A DNA stretch of 64,000 nucleotides, from NCBI RefSeq assembly GCF_028714215.1, contig NZ_JAQTMS010000007.1, positions 1 through 64,000 of the forward strand, given 5' to 3'. Positions 25,984 to 35,792 of the stretch are shown here, one piece after another. Positions within the stretch are counted from its first letter, which is position 1. The number at the start of each line of letters is the position of its first letter. Source of the DNA: Rhodoferax sp. Its GTDB lineage: Bacteria > Pseudomonadota > Gammaproteobacteria > Burkholderiales > Burkholderiaceae_C. The notes under the pieces are model-generated. The model saw nothing but the letters and a program-made list of their open reading frames with translations, ran no database searches and had not been told where the DNA came from. The position numbers and the translations under genes are program-made.

Positions 25984-26874
25984 CTATGAGCACACAGACG
26001 ACTTTGAGACCCAATTCGGCGGATTGGTGGCGTCAGGCGCTGCCGTCTCACAGTTGCCTGTGTCTTTTTGGTGCCAAATGAGGCCGTTATCAGTGGCCTT
26101 GACCCAATCAACCTCCACATAGGAGGTGAACAATCGATCGTTATTGATGTTGATCTTGATCGGGGAGAGGTCATCGGCTGTCACCAATTCTGCGGTCCAA
26201 AAATGGCCGCTGATTGGGCTCACTCGATCATAAAAAACGACTACCGTCGCTTGACCGTTGGCAGTGACCCTCATGGTTACATATCTCCCCGTGTCTTTGA
26301 AACACGACTGGCTCGGAAAGACGCAGGTCGCCGGAACTAGCTGATGGGTACCAGCGACCTCAATCGCCGATGGATAGAGGCAAACATTGAGCCCGGGTAT
26401 CCGGACCGCTGGTGCCTCACACTGTGGCCGGGGCAGGGTGATCGTGAACGTAAGGTCTACTTGCGTTGTGACTGTTATTCCAGCATTGTCGGTTGTCACG
26501 ACCGGGCCTTTAACCGTACAGACATCGCCAACGACCACGGCGCCAAACGTCGGATCCAGCGTAAGGGTCGATGTCTTTTCGGTACTGCTGCTCCCCTGCC
26601 CAAACATGACCACTCTGCCAGAGCATAGAAACACAAGCCCGCTTCCTGTGCTTTGGGCAGAGAAGTTTGTTCCGAATTCAAATGTCGGCCTGACATTCTC
26701 CGCCACGTTGGTTGCCCCGGATGCCGGGGTCACTGACAGGAGCGTCGCTGTCGGTGGTCCGACTGGAGTCACTGATGGCCCGCTGTTTCCGCCTCCTCCA
26801 CCGCAGCCGGGCAACACCAACAACGCAAGAGCGACCACAAAGGCGATCAGAAATAGCGCAGACTTGGTCTTCAT
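25984..26874 (-). CDS. Lipoprotein with Ig-like (Big_5-type) domain
   Basis: A 296-residue lipoprotein. The signal peptide ends in a lipobox, VLPGC, followed by a glycine-rich linker. Residues around 45-60 (LLSVTPASGATNVAENVRPTF) begin a bacterial Ig-like repeat; the remaining part carries six or more cysteines and an aromatic-rich C-terminus ending in SSVCS. Probably displayed on the outer membrane. Function unknown. The start at 26874 is chosen because it places the positively charged MKTKSA just before the hydrophobic core. Confidence 0.72.
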   Translation of the reverse strand: MKTKSALFLIAFVVALALLVLPGCGGGGGNSGPSVTPVGPPTATLLSVTPASGATNVAENVRPTFEFGTNFSAQSTGSGLVFLCSGRVVMFGQGSSSTEKTSTLTLDPTFGAVVVGDVCTVKGPVVTTDNAGITVTTQVDLTFTITLPRPQCEAPAVRIPGLNVCLYPSAIEVAGTHQLVPATCVFPSQSCFKDTGRYVTMRVTANGQATVVVFYDRVSPISGHFWTAELVTADDLSPIKININNDRLFTSYVEVDWVKATDNGLIWHQKDTGNCETAAPDATNPPNWVSKSSVCS

Positions 26875-26962
26875 GATGACCCTTTCAAAAAGTTTCAAAG
26901 AACGAACCAAAATCACAAAAACTCTTCTTCATCTCAGGCTAAGAAACCTACTCACCACCAGC

Positions 26963-26988
26963 ATTACATGAGACGGGATCGTAGACGG
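26963..26988 (-). repeat. Dispersed intergenic repeat, copy B
   Basis: Core on the - strand: GTCTACGATCCCGTCTCATG, then TAAT. It differs from copy A by a few substitutions. It lies 26 bases after the 27015-27614 gene and about 90 bases before the lipoprotein start. Confidence 0.6.
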
Positions 26989-27014
26989 CGCAGCAAAATG
27001 AATACCAGAATGAA

Positions 27015-27614
27015 TCACTGAATGCGTTGAACAAGCCACCCCAGCTCCTGCCTTACCGACTCTTTGTCGGACTGCCGAGGGTCAAGCATAGAAAGAGTTG
27101 CTATTGTTTGGCTTGTCCCAAGAGTAGACTTGGAATAGAGGAACAAAATTGAAATCCAAAAAGTTGGTCCATTCTCTGCAACAAGGTTGCAGTTGGCGAC
27201 AACCGTGTCGATCTTGCCCAGCTTCTTCGGGAAAGAATCCTCCTCGTCACAATAGAGTTTGCCCGCCTTCATTTTGTTGAAAGCCAGTATTTTGTTTCCG
27301 ATGTCCCGTGAGGCGTCAACTTTTTTGTAGTCCACTGACTTCCAACCGACAAAAATATGTATTCTGGAATCGTGAATAGTCCCGTCACACACGGTTTTTC
27401 CTGCAGGCGGCGAATCATCAAAAGTCGCTGGCAGGTTTTTCTCTTCGCATGAGAAAACTCCCAACAGCTTCTCTTCCTGCGTGAGACCAAGGCTATACCC
27501 AAGAGCGCTAGTGAGACCTGCAACTTTCTCTAAGTTGTGGTCTTGTGCTTGAACCACGCCCCCAGCGAAAAGTGAAAAAAGGATGAAGTACGTGACCAAA
27601 CGAACGAGACTCAT
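27015..27614 (-). CDS. Secreted protein of unknown function
   Basis: A 199-residue protein with a Sec signal peptide (MSLVRLVTYFILFSLFAGGVVQAQ). The mature part has cysteines at FSCEE, TVCDG, LYCDEE and ANCNL and is rich in lysine, serine and aspartate, unlike the alanine/arginine-rich core proteins nearby. No family recognised. GGAGGGA lies before the ATG at 27614. It belongs to a run of co-oriented orphan genes, each separated by a dispersed repeat. Confidence 0.65.
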   Translation of the reverse strand: MSLVRLVTYFILFSLFAGGVVQAQDHNLEKVAGLTSALGYSLGLTQEEKLLGVFSCEEKNLPATFDDSPPAGKTVCDGTIHDSRIHIFVGWKSVDYKKVDASRDIGNKILAFNKMKAGKLYCDEEDSFPKKLGKIDTVVANCNLVAENGPTFWISILFLYSKSTLGTSQTIATLSMLDPRQSDKESVRQELGWLVQRIQ

Positions 27615-27644
27615 ACGATGTCCCTCCACGGTTACGGTTGTAAA

Positions 27645-27670
27645 GTTTACTTAAGACAGAATCGCAGACG
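27645..27670 (-). repeat. Dispersed intergenic repeat, copy C
   Basis: Core on the - strand: CTGCGATTCTGTCTTAAGTA, then AAC. It begins 13 bases after the stop of the 27684-28112 gene and ends about 30 bases before the start of the next. Confidence 0.6.
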
Positions 27671-27683
27671 CAGAGGCAACACT

Positions 27684-28112
27684 CTACTCGGAGACTACGG
27701 CAACTGGAACAAACGAGGTGCCCCCGGTGTCGCTGTACAAAGACATGAAGACTTGGTCTCCAATTTTGTAGAAGAGAAAGTTGAAATCGGCCCATCTACC
27801 AGTTTTGAAGCTAATGCGATTTTCTATTGTTTCCCATGAACCCGTAGTAGGCCCTTTGTTGTTTTTGCCTTCGAGTTTCCCGCCTTCCTTCAGGATGAGG
27901 TAGACATACCCGAACTCCTGGAACCGGTTATGGCGGTACTTCAGAGTCTTCCCCGAAAGGGCTCGCATTTCCTCCGCCGTGAGGCATTGGAAAATATCCC
28001 CACAGGAAATTTCGGTCAGGTTCCGCCATCGTGGCTTTTCTTGGGCCTCCGCGGAGGCCAATAAACTCATGCAACCAATCATGGTAATGATGAAAGTTTT
28101 GAATGCATTCAT
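27684..28112 (-). CDS. Small secreted protein of unknown function
   Basis: A 142-residue protein with a Sec signal peptide (MNAFKTFIITMIGCMSLLASAEAQ). The mature domain is about 118 residues with two cysteines (ISCGDIFQC) and a C-terminal stretch rich in aromatic and beta-branched residues (FNFLFYKIGDQVFMSLYS), suggesting a small beta-rich fold. No family recognised. GAGGAG lies six bases before ATG 28112, which decides this start over 28118. Confidence 0.65.
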   Translation of the reverse strand: MNAFKTFIITMIGCMSLLASAEAQEKPRWRNLTEISCGDIFQCLTAEEMRALSGKTLKYRHNRFQEFGYVYLILKEGGKLEGKNNKGPTTGSWETIENRISFKTGRWADFNFLFYKIGDQVFMSLYSDTGGTSFVPVAVVSE

Positions 28113-28138
28113 GGACATCTCCTCTGCGCACAGCGCAT

Positions 28139-28156
28139 GTTTACATAAGGCAGGCG
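28139..28156 (-). repeat. Dispersed intergenic repeat, copy D (shorter, diverged)
   Basis: Core on the - strand: CGCCTGCCTTATGTAAAC. The CTTATGTAAAC end matches copy A exactly; the other half has diverged. It lies 41 bases downstream of argH and 27 bases before the next start. Confidence 0.5.
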
Positions 28157-28197
28157 AATTCTATGAACGAGTTATGCGCTGAACCATTAACCCTTAC

Positions 28198-29649
28198 TCA
28201 CCCCAACCGCGCCCGATGCCCGGCAATCTGTGCGCGCACCTGCTTCGGCGCCGTGCCGCCCAGAACGTCGCGCGCATTGAGCGAGCCGCGCAGACTCAGC
28301 ACTTCGTAGACATCCTTCTCGATCTTCGGGTTGAACTGCTGCAATACCGCCAGCGGCAATTCGGACAAGTCGACCTGGTGCGTGACGGCGGCTTTGACGG
28401 CGTGCGCCACGGTCTCGTGGGCATCGCGGAACGGCAGGCCTTTCTTCACCAGATAGTCGGCCAGATCGGTGGCGGTGGCGTAGCCTTTGAGGGCGGCGCG
28501 CTCCATGGCTTCGGGTTTGACGCTGATGCCGCCTTCCTTTGCGCCGGAGGCCGGGTTGAGCTGGCCGCCCACCATTTCGGCAAAGATGCGCAGCGTGTCC
28601 TTGAGCGTGTCGACGCTATCGAACAGCGGCTCCTTGTCTTCCTGGTTGTCCTTGTTGTAGGCCAGCGGCTGGCCTTTCATCAAGGTGATCAGGCCCATCA
28701 GGTGGCCTACCACGCGGCCGGTTTTGCCGCGCGCCAGTTCCGGCACGTCGGGGTTCTTCTTCTGCGGCATGATGGAACTGCCGGTGGTGAAGCGGTCGGC
28801 AATCTGGATGAAGCCGAAGTTCTGGCTCATCCACAAAACCAGCTCTTCGCTGAAGCGGCTGATGTGCACCATGCACAGGCTGGCGGCGGCTGTGAATTCG
28901 ATGGCGAAGTCGCGGTCGCTGACGGCGTCCAGCGAGTTCTGGCAGACCTGGGGCTGGCCTTGCGCATCGACCATGCCCAGTGTTCTGGCGACCCGTTCGC
29001 GGTCCAGCGGGTAGCTGGTGCCTGCCAGGGCGGCAGCACCCAGTGGCAGACGGTTGGTGCGGCTGCGCACCTCGCCCATGCGCTGGGCGTCGCGGCTGAA
29101 CATTTCGACATAGGCCAGCAAGTGGTGGCCGAAGCTCACCGGTTGCGCCACCTGCAAATGGGTGAAGCCCGGCAGAATCACTTCGACGTTTTTCTCGGCC
29201 ACTGTCAGCAACGCTTTTTGCAGCTCGATCAGCAGGCCGACGATCAAATCGATTTCGCCGCGCAGCCACAGCCGCACGTCGGTGGCGACCTGATCGTTGC
29301 GGCTGCGTCCGGTGTGCAAGCGCTTGCCGGCATCACCCACCAGTTGCGTCAGACGCGCCTCGATGTTGAGGTGTACGTCTTCCAGGTCCAGCTTCCATTC
29401 AAAGGCGCCGGATTCGATCTCGGCCGTGATGTTGGCCATGCCGCGCTGAATCGCGCTGTAGTCTTCCGTCGTGATGATTTCTTGGCTGCTGAGCATTTCC
29501 GCATGGGCCAGTGAGCCGGCAATGTCGGCCTGCCACAGTCGCTTGTCGAAAAAGACGCTGGCGGTGTAGCGCTTGACCAGATCGCTCATGGGTTCCGAGA
29601 ACAGGGCGGACCAGGCAGTGGACTTTTTGTCGAATTGGTTGTGTGACAT
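28198..29649 (-). CDS. argH: Argininosuccinate lyase
   Basis: A 483-residue fumarase/aspartase-superfamily enzyme that splits argininosuccinate into arginine and fumarate, the last step of arginine synthesis. The superfamily signature [12 protein letters not shown] is present around residue 290, with [12 protein letters not shown] near 115 and the catalytic histidine in [10 protein letters not shown]. Length is slightly above the usual 460 because of an N-terminal extension ([17 protein letters not shown]). It is divergent from the histidine kinase gene, and its 3' end borders the accessory secreted-protein region. Confidence 0.95.
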   Translation of the reverse strand: MSHNQFDKKSTAWSALFSEPMSDLVKRYTASVFFDKRLWQADIAGSLAHAEMLSSQEIITTEDYSAIQRGMANITAEIESGAFEWKLDLEDVHLNIEARLTQLVGDAGKRLHTGRSRNDQVATDVRLWLRGEIDLIVGLLIELQKALLTVAEKNVEVILPGFTHLQVAQPVSFGHHLLAYVEMFSRDAQRMGEVRSRTNRLPLGAAALAGTSYPLDRERVARTLGMVDAQGQPQVCQNSLDAVSDRDFAIEFTAAASLCMVHISRFSEELVLWMSQNFGFIQIADRFTTGSSIMPQKKNPDVPELARGKTGRVVGHLMGLITLMKGQPLAYNKDNQEDKEPLFDSVDTLKDTLRIFAEMVGGQLNPASGAKEGGISVKPEAMERAALKGYATATDLADYLVKKGLPFRDAHETVAHAVKAAVTHQVDLSELPLAVLQQFNPKIEKDVYEVLSLRGSLNARDVLGGTAPKQVRAQIAGHRARLG

Positions 29650-29755
29650 GGGTGCGGGCCCTGGCTTGCGAAGGCCGGGCTGTCAGGTGGGTTTGGGGTT
29701 GTGGCAGCAGATCATCAATAATCAGGCTTGTGGCGCGCATGCACCCCATTATTGA

Positions 29756-30793
29756 ATGAAAGACTCACGAATTTTATCGACCTTCCAGGATTTGTTGCCC
29801 GCGCCTTCTGAAGCGGCGCCGGCACGGGTGTTGGTGTTTGACGCCTGCCACGTCGGCGTGGCGCTCCGGGCGGTGCTGTTCGTGGAACTGGTGGTGGGGC
29901 TGGGCGCCATGTTTGGCGCGGCCTCGTTCCTTGACTGGGTGAGCCGTGTCTCGGTGCTGACCGGTGGCGCCCTGCCGGCCACCCTGGTGTGGCTGATTGC
30001 GGCTTGCGCTCTGAAGAACGCGCTGGCCCGACTGGGCGCAACGGCGCAGCAGGTGGCGGGGGTCGCTCTGGGTGCCCTGGCCGGCCTGTATGGTTGCGGC
30101 GTCTTGTTCTGGGTCGGCTGGCTGGAGCCGGCGCCCTGGCTGGCCTGTGCCTTGAGTGGTGCCCTGTTGGCGGCGCTGCTGGTGGCAGCCCTGGTGCTGC
30201 GGGCGCGCGGCAAGACGCCGGCCGACACGGCGGCCCGTTTGATTGAATTGCAGTCGCGCATCCGCCCGCATTTCCTGTTCAACACCCTCAACAGTGCCAT
30301 CGCCCTGGTGCGTGCCGAGCCGGCCAAGGCCGAGGCGTTGCTGGAAGACCTGAGCGATCTGTTTCGTCATGCGCTGATGGAGCAGGGCGATTCCGTCACG
30401 CTGGCCGACGAAATTGCCCTGGCGCAGCGCTACCTGGCGATCGAGCAGGTGCGTTTCGGTGATCGCATCCAGGTCGAGTGGGTGCTGGACCCGCAGGCCT
30501 CGGAGGCCAGATTGCCGCCTCTGCTGCTGCAGCCGCTGGTGGAAAACGCGGTCAAGCATGGCGTCGAACCCAGCGCCAGCGGGGCCCAGATCAGGATCTC
30601 GACGCAGCGCCGCGGCTCCCGCGTCGTCATCAAGGTCGCCAACACGGTACCGGCCGGCCAGGGTGAGTTCGGTAGCCGGGTGGCGCTGGACAATGTGCGC
30701 GATCGGCTGCGCCTGCTGCACGATGTGCAGTGCCAGTTTCAGAGCGTTCTGAAGGACGGTATTTTTCTGGTCCGGATCGAGTTGCCGGCGTGA
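29756..30793 (+). CDS. LytS/AlgZ-type membrane sensor histidine kinase
   Basis: A 345-residue sensor with four hydrophobic segments in the first 165 residues and no large sensory loop. The kinase core has the His_kinase family phospho-acceptor motif RPHFLFNTLNSAIAL near residue 175 and the ATP-site asparagine motif LLLQPLVENAVKHG near 265. It should phosphorylate the LytTR regulator encoded 19 bases downstream. The pair resembles AlgZ/AlgR. ATG at 29756 lies only seven bases after a TAAT; no good ribosome-binding site is visible. Confidence 0.88.
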   Translation: MKDSRILSTFQDLLPAPSEAAPARVLVFDACHVGVALRAVLFVELVVGLGAMFGAASFLDWVSRVSVLTGGALPATLVWLIAACALKNALARLGATAQQVAGVALGALAGLYGCGVLFWVGWLEPAPWLACALSGALLAALLVAALVLRARGKTPADTAARLIELQSRIRPHFLFNTLNSAIALVRAEPAKAEALLEDLSDLFRHALMEQGDSVTLADEIALAQRYLAIEQVRFGDRIQVEWVLDPQASEARLPPLLLQPLVENAVKHGVEPSASGAQIRISTQRRGSRVVIKVANTVPAGQGEFGSRVALDNVRDRLRLLHDVQCQFQSVLKDGIFLVRIELPA

Positions 30794-30812
30794 CAAAAAG
30801 AAAGACTCTCCC

Positions 30813-31553
30813 ATGCGCCTGAAAGTCTTGCTGGTGGACGACGAACTGCTGGCGCGCTCGCGTCTGCGCACCCTGCTGGCCGATTGCAGCGCACCGGCCG
30901 CCAGCGTCGAGGCCGAAGCCGGCAACGCGACACAGGCCATCGAGTGGCTGCAACGGCAGCAGTTTGACGTGGCGTTGATCGACATCCACATGCCCGGCGC
31001 CGATGGTCTGACCCTGGCCCGGACCCTGCGCACCTTGCCCAAGCCGCCGGCCATTGTTTTTGTGACGGCCCATGCCGAACACGCGGTGCAGGCCTTCGAG
31101 CTGGAAGCGCTGGACTACCTGACCAAGCCGGTGCGGCTGGAACGCTTGCAGCAGGCGCTGCGAAAAGTGGCGCGGCTGATCCCTTCAGCCCCCGCTCGTG
31201 AGCCTGCCTTGCCGGAGGAAGTGGTGATCATTCAGGAGCGCGGCCGGACCGAGCGTGTGCCGCTGTCGGAGGTCTTGTACCTGAAGGCGGAACTCAAATA
31301 CATCACCGTGCGCACGCAGGCCAGGAGCTACCTGCTGGAGGCCTCCCTGAGTGAGTTCGAGGCCAAGTACCCGACCCGTTTCCTGCGCATTCACCGCAAC
31401 GCCCTGGTGGCCAGGCATGCCGTGCGCGCCCTGGAAAAACACGATGACGCGCAAGAAGGCGAGGGCTGGGCGGTGCGGCTGGCCGGTATCGATGAGTTGC
31501 TGTTGGTGTCGCGCCGGCAATTGACGGCGGTGCGCGAACTGGTGGCGGGATGA
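30813..31553 (+). CDS. LytTR-family response regulator (AlgR-like)
   Basis: A 246-residue response regulator. The receiver domain has the acidic pair in LLVDDELL, the phospho-acceptor Asp in ALIDIHMPGADG near residue 54, threonine in VFVTAHAEH and lysine in YLTKPV. The C-terminal LytTR DNA-binding domain (about 140-245) has VLYLKAELKYITVRT and FLRIHRNALVAR. It forms a pair with the upstream kinase. Targets cannot be told; the lipoprotein gene 64 bases downstream is a candidate. Confidence 0.92.
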   Translation: MRLKVLLVDDELLARSRLRTLLADCSAPAASVEAEAGNATQAIEWLQRQQFDVALIDIHMPGADGLTLARTLRTLPKPPAIVFVTAHAEHAVQAFELEALDYLTKPVRLERLQQALRKVARLIPSAPAREPALPEEVVIIQERGRTERVPLSEVLYLKAELKYITVRTQARSYLLEASLSEFEAKYPTRFLRIHRNALVARHAVRALEKHDDAQEGEGWAVRLAGIDELLLVSRRQLTAVRELVAG

Positions 31554-31617
31554 AAGCAGCAACAAGACTGAAAGTCCGAGGTGGCTATCGGTCTCGATTG
31601 AAGAATAGGAATACATC

Positions 31618-32790
31618 ATGACCAGGTCATTCAAAGTCTTCTGTCTCATCGCCAGTATTTTCTTGGTAGCGTTCATAGCCGGCTGCGGTGGTGGCGGCAA
31701 CAGCGTTCCTTCAGCCGCTCCGTCTGACGACAGCGGCGGCATGATTGGCGACGTCGGACCTCCGCCGGCAACCGTTTCTGCCCCCGTCCACTGCGACGGC
31801 TTGATGCTCTCGGGCTCGGCACGTTGGTGCAAGCAGGACGACGGCACCGTCAAGGATATGACGACGGGTACGGTGTGGCTGAGGGATGCGGGCTGCGCGG
31901 GCTGGAGAGTCTATTCGGACGCTGTCACCTGGACTACAGGTCTGGCAAGTGGGGTTTGTGGGCTGACCGATGCGTCCAAAGCCGGGGATTGGGCGATACC
32001 GGACGCATCTGGACTGCTTGCGCTGACACAAGGCGCCGAACCGGTCTCCGAACACCTTGCGATAACACAACCTGCCCCTGGCAGTGGGCCGCAAGCGTTC
32101 AATAACGTCGATCCGATCGGTGAGTATTGGACAAGCACCGCTAGCAAAAACCTTCCGGGGTGGCAAGGAGCGGTAGTCTTCGGTGACTATTTGTCAGGTT
32201 TTGGGAAATACCCGTATTTTGCGCCCGCTATTAATTCTCTCAACGTCCTTCCCTATCGCCGATACACCGACAACCGGTCGACAACGCTCGACGCTGGGCA
32301 GGGCTACGCGCTAGCGGCTTCGACGGCTTCGATCGCGGTTCCTGGCACCAGCAATGGGTTCACGCGCCGATTCGTCAATCAAATTCAGTGGACCTACGGC
32401 TTCAACGCTTCCTATGTCGTCTTGTGGGACTGGGACGAAAATAGCATCTACCGAACCTACCGAATCTGGTATTTCGTCGCGGACAACACCGGTTACTTCC
32501 GCATCCGCACTCAGCCGTGGACCGGAGGTGCTTGGGATTACTGGCGCTATCTGGCGGTTGAGAATGCTTCCACTTCGGCGGGTGCCCACGTTGTCGCGTG
32601 GCCTGACCCGGGCGGAGACAATCACCTGTGGTTCCTCCATCTCAACGCCGACAATACCTGGTGGTTCCAGAACAAGCACAGCGGCATGTGTCTGCAGTGG
32701 CAAAGCAATGCGAACAACCAATCACTGGAACAGCGGCCGTGCGCGGCGGGAAGTCCGAATCAGAGCTTCATCGCGTTTCCTCGGCAGTAG
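31618..32790 (+). CDS. Lipoprotein with DUF1566-like and ricin-like regions
   Basis: A 390-residue surface lipoprotein. The signal peptide ends in a lipobox (FIAGC) followed by GGGGNS. Residues about 60-225 show the DUF1566/Lcl pattern of tryptophan- and glycine-rich segments (TVKDMTTGTVWLRDAGC, GDWAIPDASGLLAL, GEYWTSTAS). The C-terminal part (about 285-390) has repeats ending in LWFLHLNADNTWWFQNKHSG, read in pieces, and CLQWQSNANNQSLEQRPC, like ricin-type sugar-binding repeats. Probably a cell-surface adhesin or carbohydrate-binding protein. It follows the LytTR regulator. Confidence 0.7.
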   Translation: MTRSFKVFCLIASIFLVAFIAGCGGGGNSVPSAAPSDDSGGMIGDVGPPPATVSAPVHCDGLMLSGSARWCKQDDGTVKDMTTGTVWLRDAGCAGWRVYSDAVTWTTGLASGVCGLTDASKAGDWAIPDASGLLALTQGAEPVSEHLAITQPAPGSGPQAFNNVDPIGEYWTSTASKNLPGWQGAVVFGDYLSGFGKYPYFAPAINSLNVLPYRRYTDNRSTTLDAGQGYALAASTASIAVPGTSNGFTRRFVNQIQWTYGFNASYVVLWDWDENSIYRTYRIWYFVADNTGYFRIRTQPWTGGAWDYWRYLAVENASTSAGAHVVAWPDPGGDNHLWFLHLNADNTWWFQNKHSGMCLQWQSNANNQSLEQRPCAAGSPNQSFIAFPRQ

Positions 32791-32854
32791 ATGAGCGATC
32801 GAGTGTTGTTGACGTTCAGGAACGGTGGCTGGAGCGCGAGCCAATAAAGCCTGG

Positions 32855-35734
32855 TTAACCCGTATTGCGCAGCCCGGCCGCAATGCCGTTGATCGAGATG
32901 TGAATGCCGCGCTGAATGCGCTCGTCGGTCTGCCCGGCGCGGTAGCGGCGCACCAGCTCCACTTGCAGGTGGTGCAGCGGATCGATGTAGGGAAAGCGGT
33001 GCCGGATGGAGCGTTGCAAGGCCGCGTTGTGGACCAGCCGCTGCTTGTCGCCGGTGATTGTGCCCAGGGCGTGGGCCGTGCGGTGCCACTCGGCTTCGAT
33101 GGCGCTGAAGATTCTTTTGCGCAGGCGCGCGTCGGCCACCAGTTCGCTGTAGCGTGAAGCCAGCGCCAGGTCGCTCTTGGCCATCACCATGTCCATGTTG
33201 GAGAGCAGTGTCTTGAAGAAGGGCCACTGCCGGTACATCTCTTGCAGCAAGGCCAGCGGGGCTTTGCCAGTGGGTCTGTCCTGGCGTTGCAGGAACAGTT
33301 CCACGGCCGAGCCAAAACCGTACCAGCCGGGCAGCGTCAGGCGGCATTGACCCCAGCTGAAGCCCCAGGGAATGGCGCGCAAGTCCTCGATTTTTTGACT
33401 GGCCTTGCGCGAGGCCGGGCGGGAGCCGATGTTGAGTTGGGCAATCTCCCGGATCGGGGTCGAGTCGAAAAAGTACGGGGTGAAGCCGGGGGTTTCGTAG
33501 ACCAGCTTGCGGTAGGCCGCCATGCTGCTCTGCGAGAGTTCGGCGGCGGCTTGCAGGAACGGCTGGGTTGCCGATTTGGTGGGTTGCAACAGGGTCGCCT
33601 CCAGCGTTGCGGCGACCAGAGTTTCGAGATTGCGCCGGCCGATCTCTGGATTGGCGTATTTGGAGCCGATGACCTCGCCCTGTTCGGTCAGGCGAATCTG
33701 CCCGCGCACGGTGCCCGGCGGCTGCGCCAGGATGGCCTGGTAGCTGGGACCGCCGCCGCGCCCGACAGTGCCGCCCCGGCCATGAAACATTCGCAGACGA
33801 AGAGTGGCCCCCACGCTTGCCAGCTCATCAAACAGTTCGACCAGGGCAATTTCGGCGCGGTAGAGTTCCCAGTTGCTGGTGAAGATACCGCCGTCCTTGT
33901 TGCTGTCGGAGTAGCCCAGCATGATGTCCTGCTCGCAGTACTGGTCGGGGCGGCCGCGTTGTAGCAGCGCCAGGATGCCCGGCAGGGCGTAGAACTCGCG
34001 CATGATGGGCGCCGCGTTGCGCAGGTCTTCGATGGTTTCGAACAGCGGCACCACGATCAGGTCGCATGTGGCCTGCGCGTCCAGTGTTCCCTGCATCAAG
34101 CCGACTTCCTTTTGCAGCAGCAGCACTTCCAGCAAGTCGCTTACCGTTTCGGTGTGGCTGATGATGTAGTGGCGGATGGCCTGCGTGCCAAAGCGCTGGC
34201 GCATCAGCTTGGCGGTTTCGAAAATGGCCAGTTCGCTCTGCGTGTTGGCCGAATAGACCGCGCCCACCACGCGCAAGGGCCGGGCATCGCTCAGCAAGCC
34301 CATCAGCAAGCGGCGTTTGGCCATCTCGTCCAGCTGGGCATAGGCTCTCTCCAGGCGTGCCTGGGACAGCAGTTCGGCGACGACGGCTTCATGCTGGTCC
34401 GAGCTTTGTCGCAGATCGACCGTCGCCAGGTGAAAGCCGAAGACCTCCAGCGAGCGAATCAGGGGATGCAGGCGCTGCGCCACCAGGGCGGCGCCATGGT
34501 GGGTCAGCAGCGAGGCTTCGATGGTGCGCAGGTCGGCCAGGAACTCCTGCGCTGTGAGGTAGGCGTTTTGCGGCGCCACCGCATGGCGTGCCGCCTCGCC
34601 CCCGGTCAGGTCTTTCAGGCTGGCGGCCAGCCGGGCATAGACGCCCACCAGGGCGCGCCGGTAGGGCTCGTCCATGCGGTGCTGGTTGCTGTCGGGCGAC
34701 TTGTCGGCCAGCGCCTGCATCTCCGGCAGGCAGTCCACCAGCAACGCCGACAGCGACAGTTCGCCGCCCAGGTAATGCACTTCGGTCAGGTAGTGGCGCA
34801 GCGCCACCTCGGCCTGGCGGCGCAGCGCGTGGGCCAGCGTCTGCGCGTTCACGTTGGGGTTGCCGTCGCGGTCGCCGCCAATCCACTGGCCCATGCGCAG
34901 GAAGCTGTGCACCTGGCAGTGGCCCAGTTCGCGTTCCAGCTCGGCATAAATCTTGGGGATCTCACGCAGGAAAGTCGATTCGTAATAGCTCAGCGCATTC
35001 TCGATCTCGTCGGCCACCGTCAGTTTGGAAAAGCGCAGCAGCCGGGTTTGCCAGAGTTGAAAGACGCGGGCCCGCATCTGTTCCTCGTTGGCGCTGAGTT
35101 CGCGCGGCGTCAGGGCATCTTTTTTGGCGTTGACGCCGGCCGCCCTGATCTTGATGTCGTCGCGGCTCGCCAGCAGTTGGGCAATGTCGCGCTCGGCGTC
35201 CAGAATGCTTTTGCGCTGCACTTCGGTCGGGTGCGCGGTGAGCACCGGAGAGACAAAGCTGACGGCCAGGGTGGCGGCAATGGTGTGCGATGTAATGCCG
35301 ACCTTGCGCAAGCGGGTCAGGGCCATCTCGATGCTGCCCTCCTGGGTGTCGCCGGCGTGCTCATGGACGGCGCGGCGGCGGATGTGATGCCGGTCTTCCG
35401 CCAGATTGGCCAGGTGGCTGAAATAGGTGAAGGCCCGAATCACGCTGACGGTTTGATTGCCGGTCAGGCTTTTCAGCAGCTTCTTCAGCGCCTGGTTGGC
35501 TTCGTGATCGGCGTTGCGGCGAAAGGCCACCGACAGGCGGCGGATCTGCTCGATCAGCTCGAAGGCTGCCTGGCCTTCCTGCTCGCGGATCACATCGCCC
35601 AGAATGCGGCCCAGCAGGCGGATGTCTTCCACCAGCGGGAGTTCGTTTTTCTGGTCGCGTTTGACCGACTCGGACTTCTGTGTTTTTGCCATGGTGTTTT
35701 GCAGAGGCCTGCTGAAGAATTCTGTGTCGGCCAT
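32855..35734 (-). CDS. ppc: Phosphoenolpyruvate carboxylase
   Basis: Up to 959 residues. It carboxylates phosphoenolpyruvate to oxaloacetate, refilling the TCA cycle. Both active-site motifs are present: [13 protein letters not shown] near residue 160 and [15 protein letters not shown] near 650, with the C-terminal tetrapeptide ending NTG expected for the enzyme's inhibitor-binding end. The start at 35734 has only a weak [12 protein letters not shown] at 35692 is an equally good start and would give 945 residues. Divergent from hemC with a short shared promoter gap. Confidence 0.94.
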   Translation of the reverse strand: MADTEFFSRPLQNTMAKTQKSESVKRDQKNELPLVEDIRLLGRILGDVIREQEGQAAFELIEQIRRLSVAFRRNADHEANQALKKLLKSLTGNQTVSVIRAFTYFSHLANLAEDRHHIRRRAVHEHAGDTQEGSIEMALTRLRKVGITSHTIAATLAVSFVSPVLTAHPTEVQRKSILDAERDIAQLLASRDDIKIRAAGVNAKKDALTPRELSANEEQMRARVFQLWQTRLLRFSKLTVADEIENALSYYESTFLREIPKIYAELERELGHCQVHSFLRMGQWIGGDRDGNPNVNAQTLAHALRRQAEVALRHYLTEVHYLGGELSLSALLVDCLPEMQALADKSPDSNQHRMDEPYRRALVGVYARLAASLKDLTGGEAARHAVAPQNAYLTAQEFLADLRTIEASLLTHHGAALVAQRLHPLIRSLEVFGFHLATVDLRQSSDQHEAVVAELLSQARLERAYAQLDEMAKRRLLMGLLSDARPLRVVGAVYSANTQSELAIFETAKLMRQRFGTQAIRHYIISHTETVSDLLEVLLLQKEVGLMQGTLDAQATCDLIVVPLFETIEDLRNAAPIMREFYALPGILALLQRGRPDQYCEQDIMLGYSDSNKDGGIFTSNWELYRAEIALVELFDELASVGATLRLRMFHGRGGTVGRGGGPSYQAILAQPPGTVRGQIRLTEQGEVIGSKYANPEIGRRNLETLVAATLEATLLQPTKSATQPFLQAAAELSQSSMAAYRKLVYETPGFTPYFFDSTPIREIAQLNIGSRPASRKASQKIEDLRAIPWGFSWGQCRLTLPGWYGFGSAVELFLQRQDRPTGKAPLALLQEMYRQWPFFKTLLSNMDMVMAKSDLALASRYSELVADARLRKRIFSAIEAEWHRTAHALGTITGDKQRLVHNAALQRSIRHRFPYIDPLHHLQVELVRRYRAGQTDERIQRGIHISINGIAAGLRNTG

Positions 35735-35792
35735 GCTAGCATCTCGCGTTCACCCCGGATTACCAACCAGTTACAACCCAGAGTACCAGCGT

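Noticed and set aside
25893-28156. Integron attC sites as an explanation for the four repeats.
   Set aside because: The conserved core sites are not present and no integrase gene is in the window; the repeat is kept as a finding without that label.
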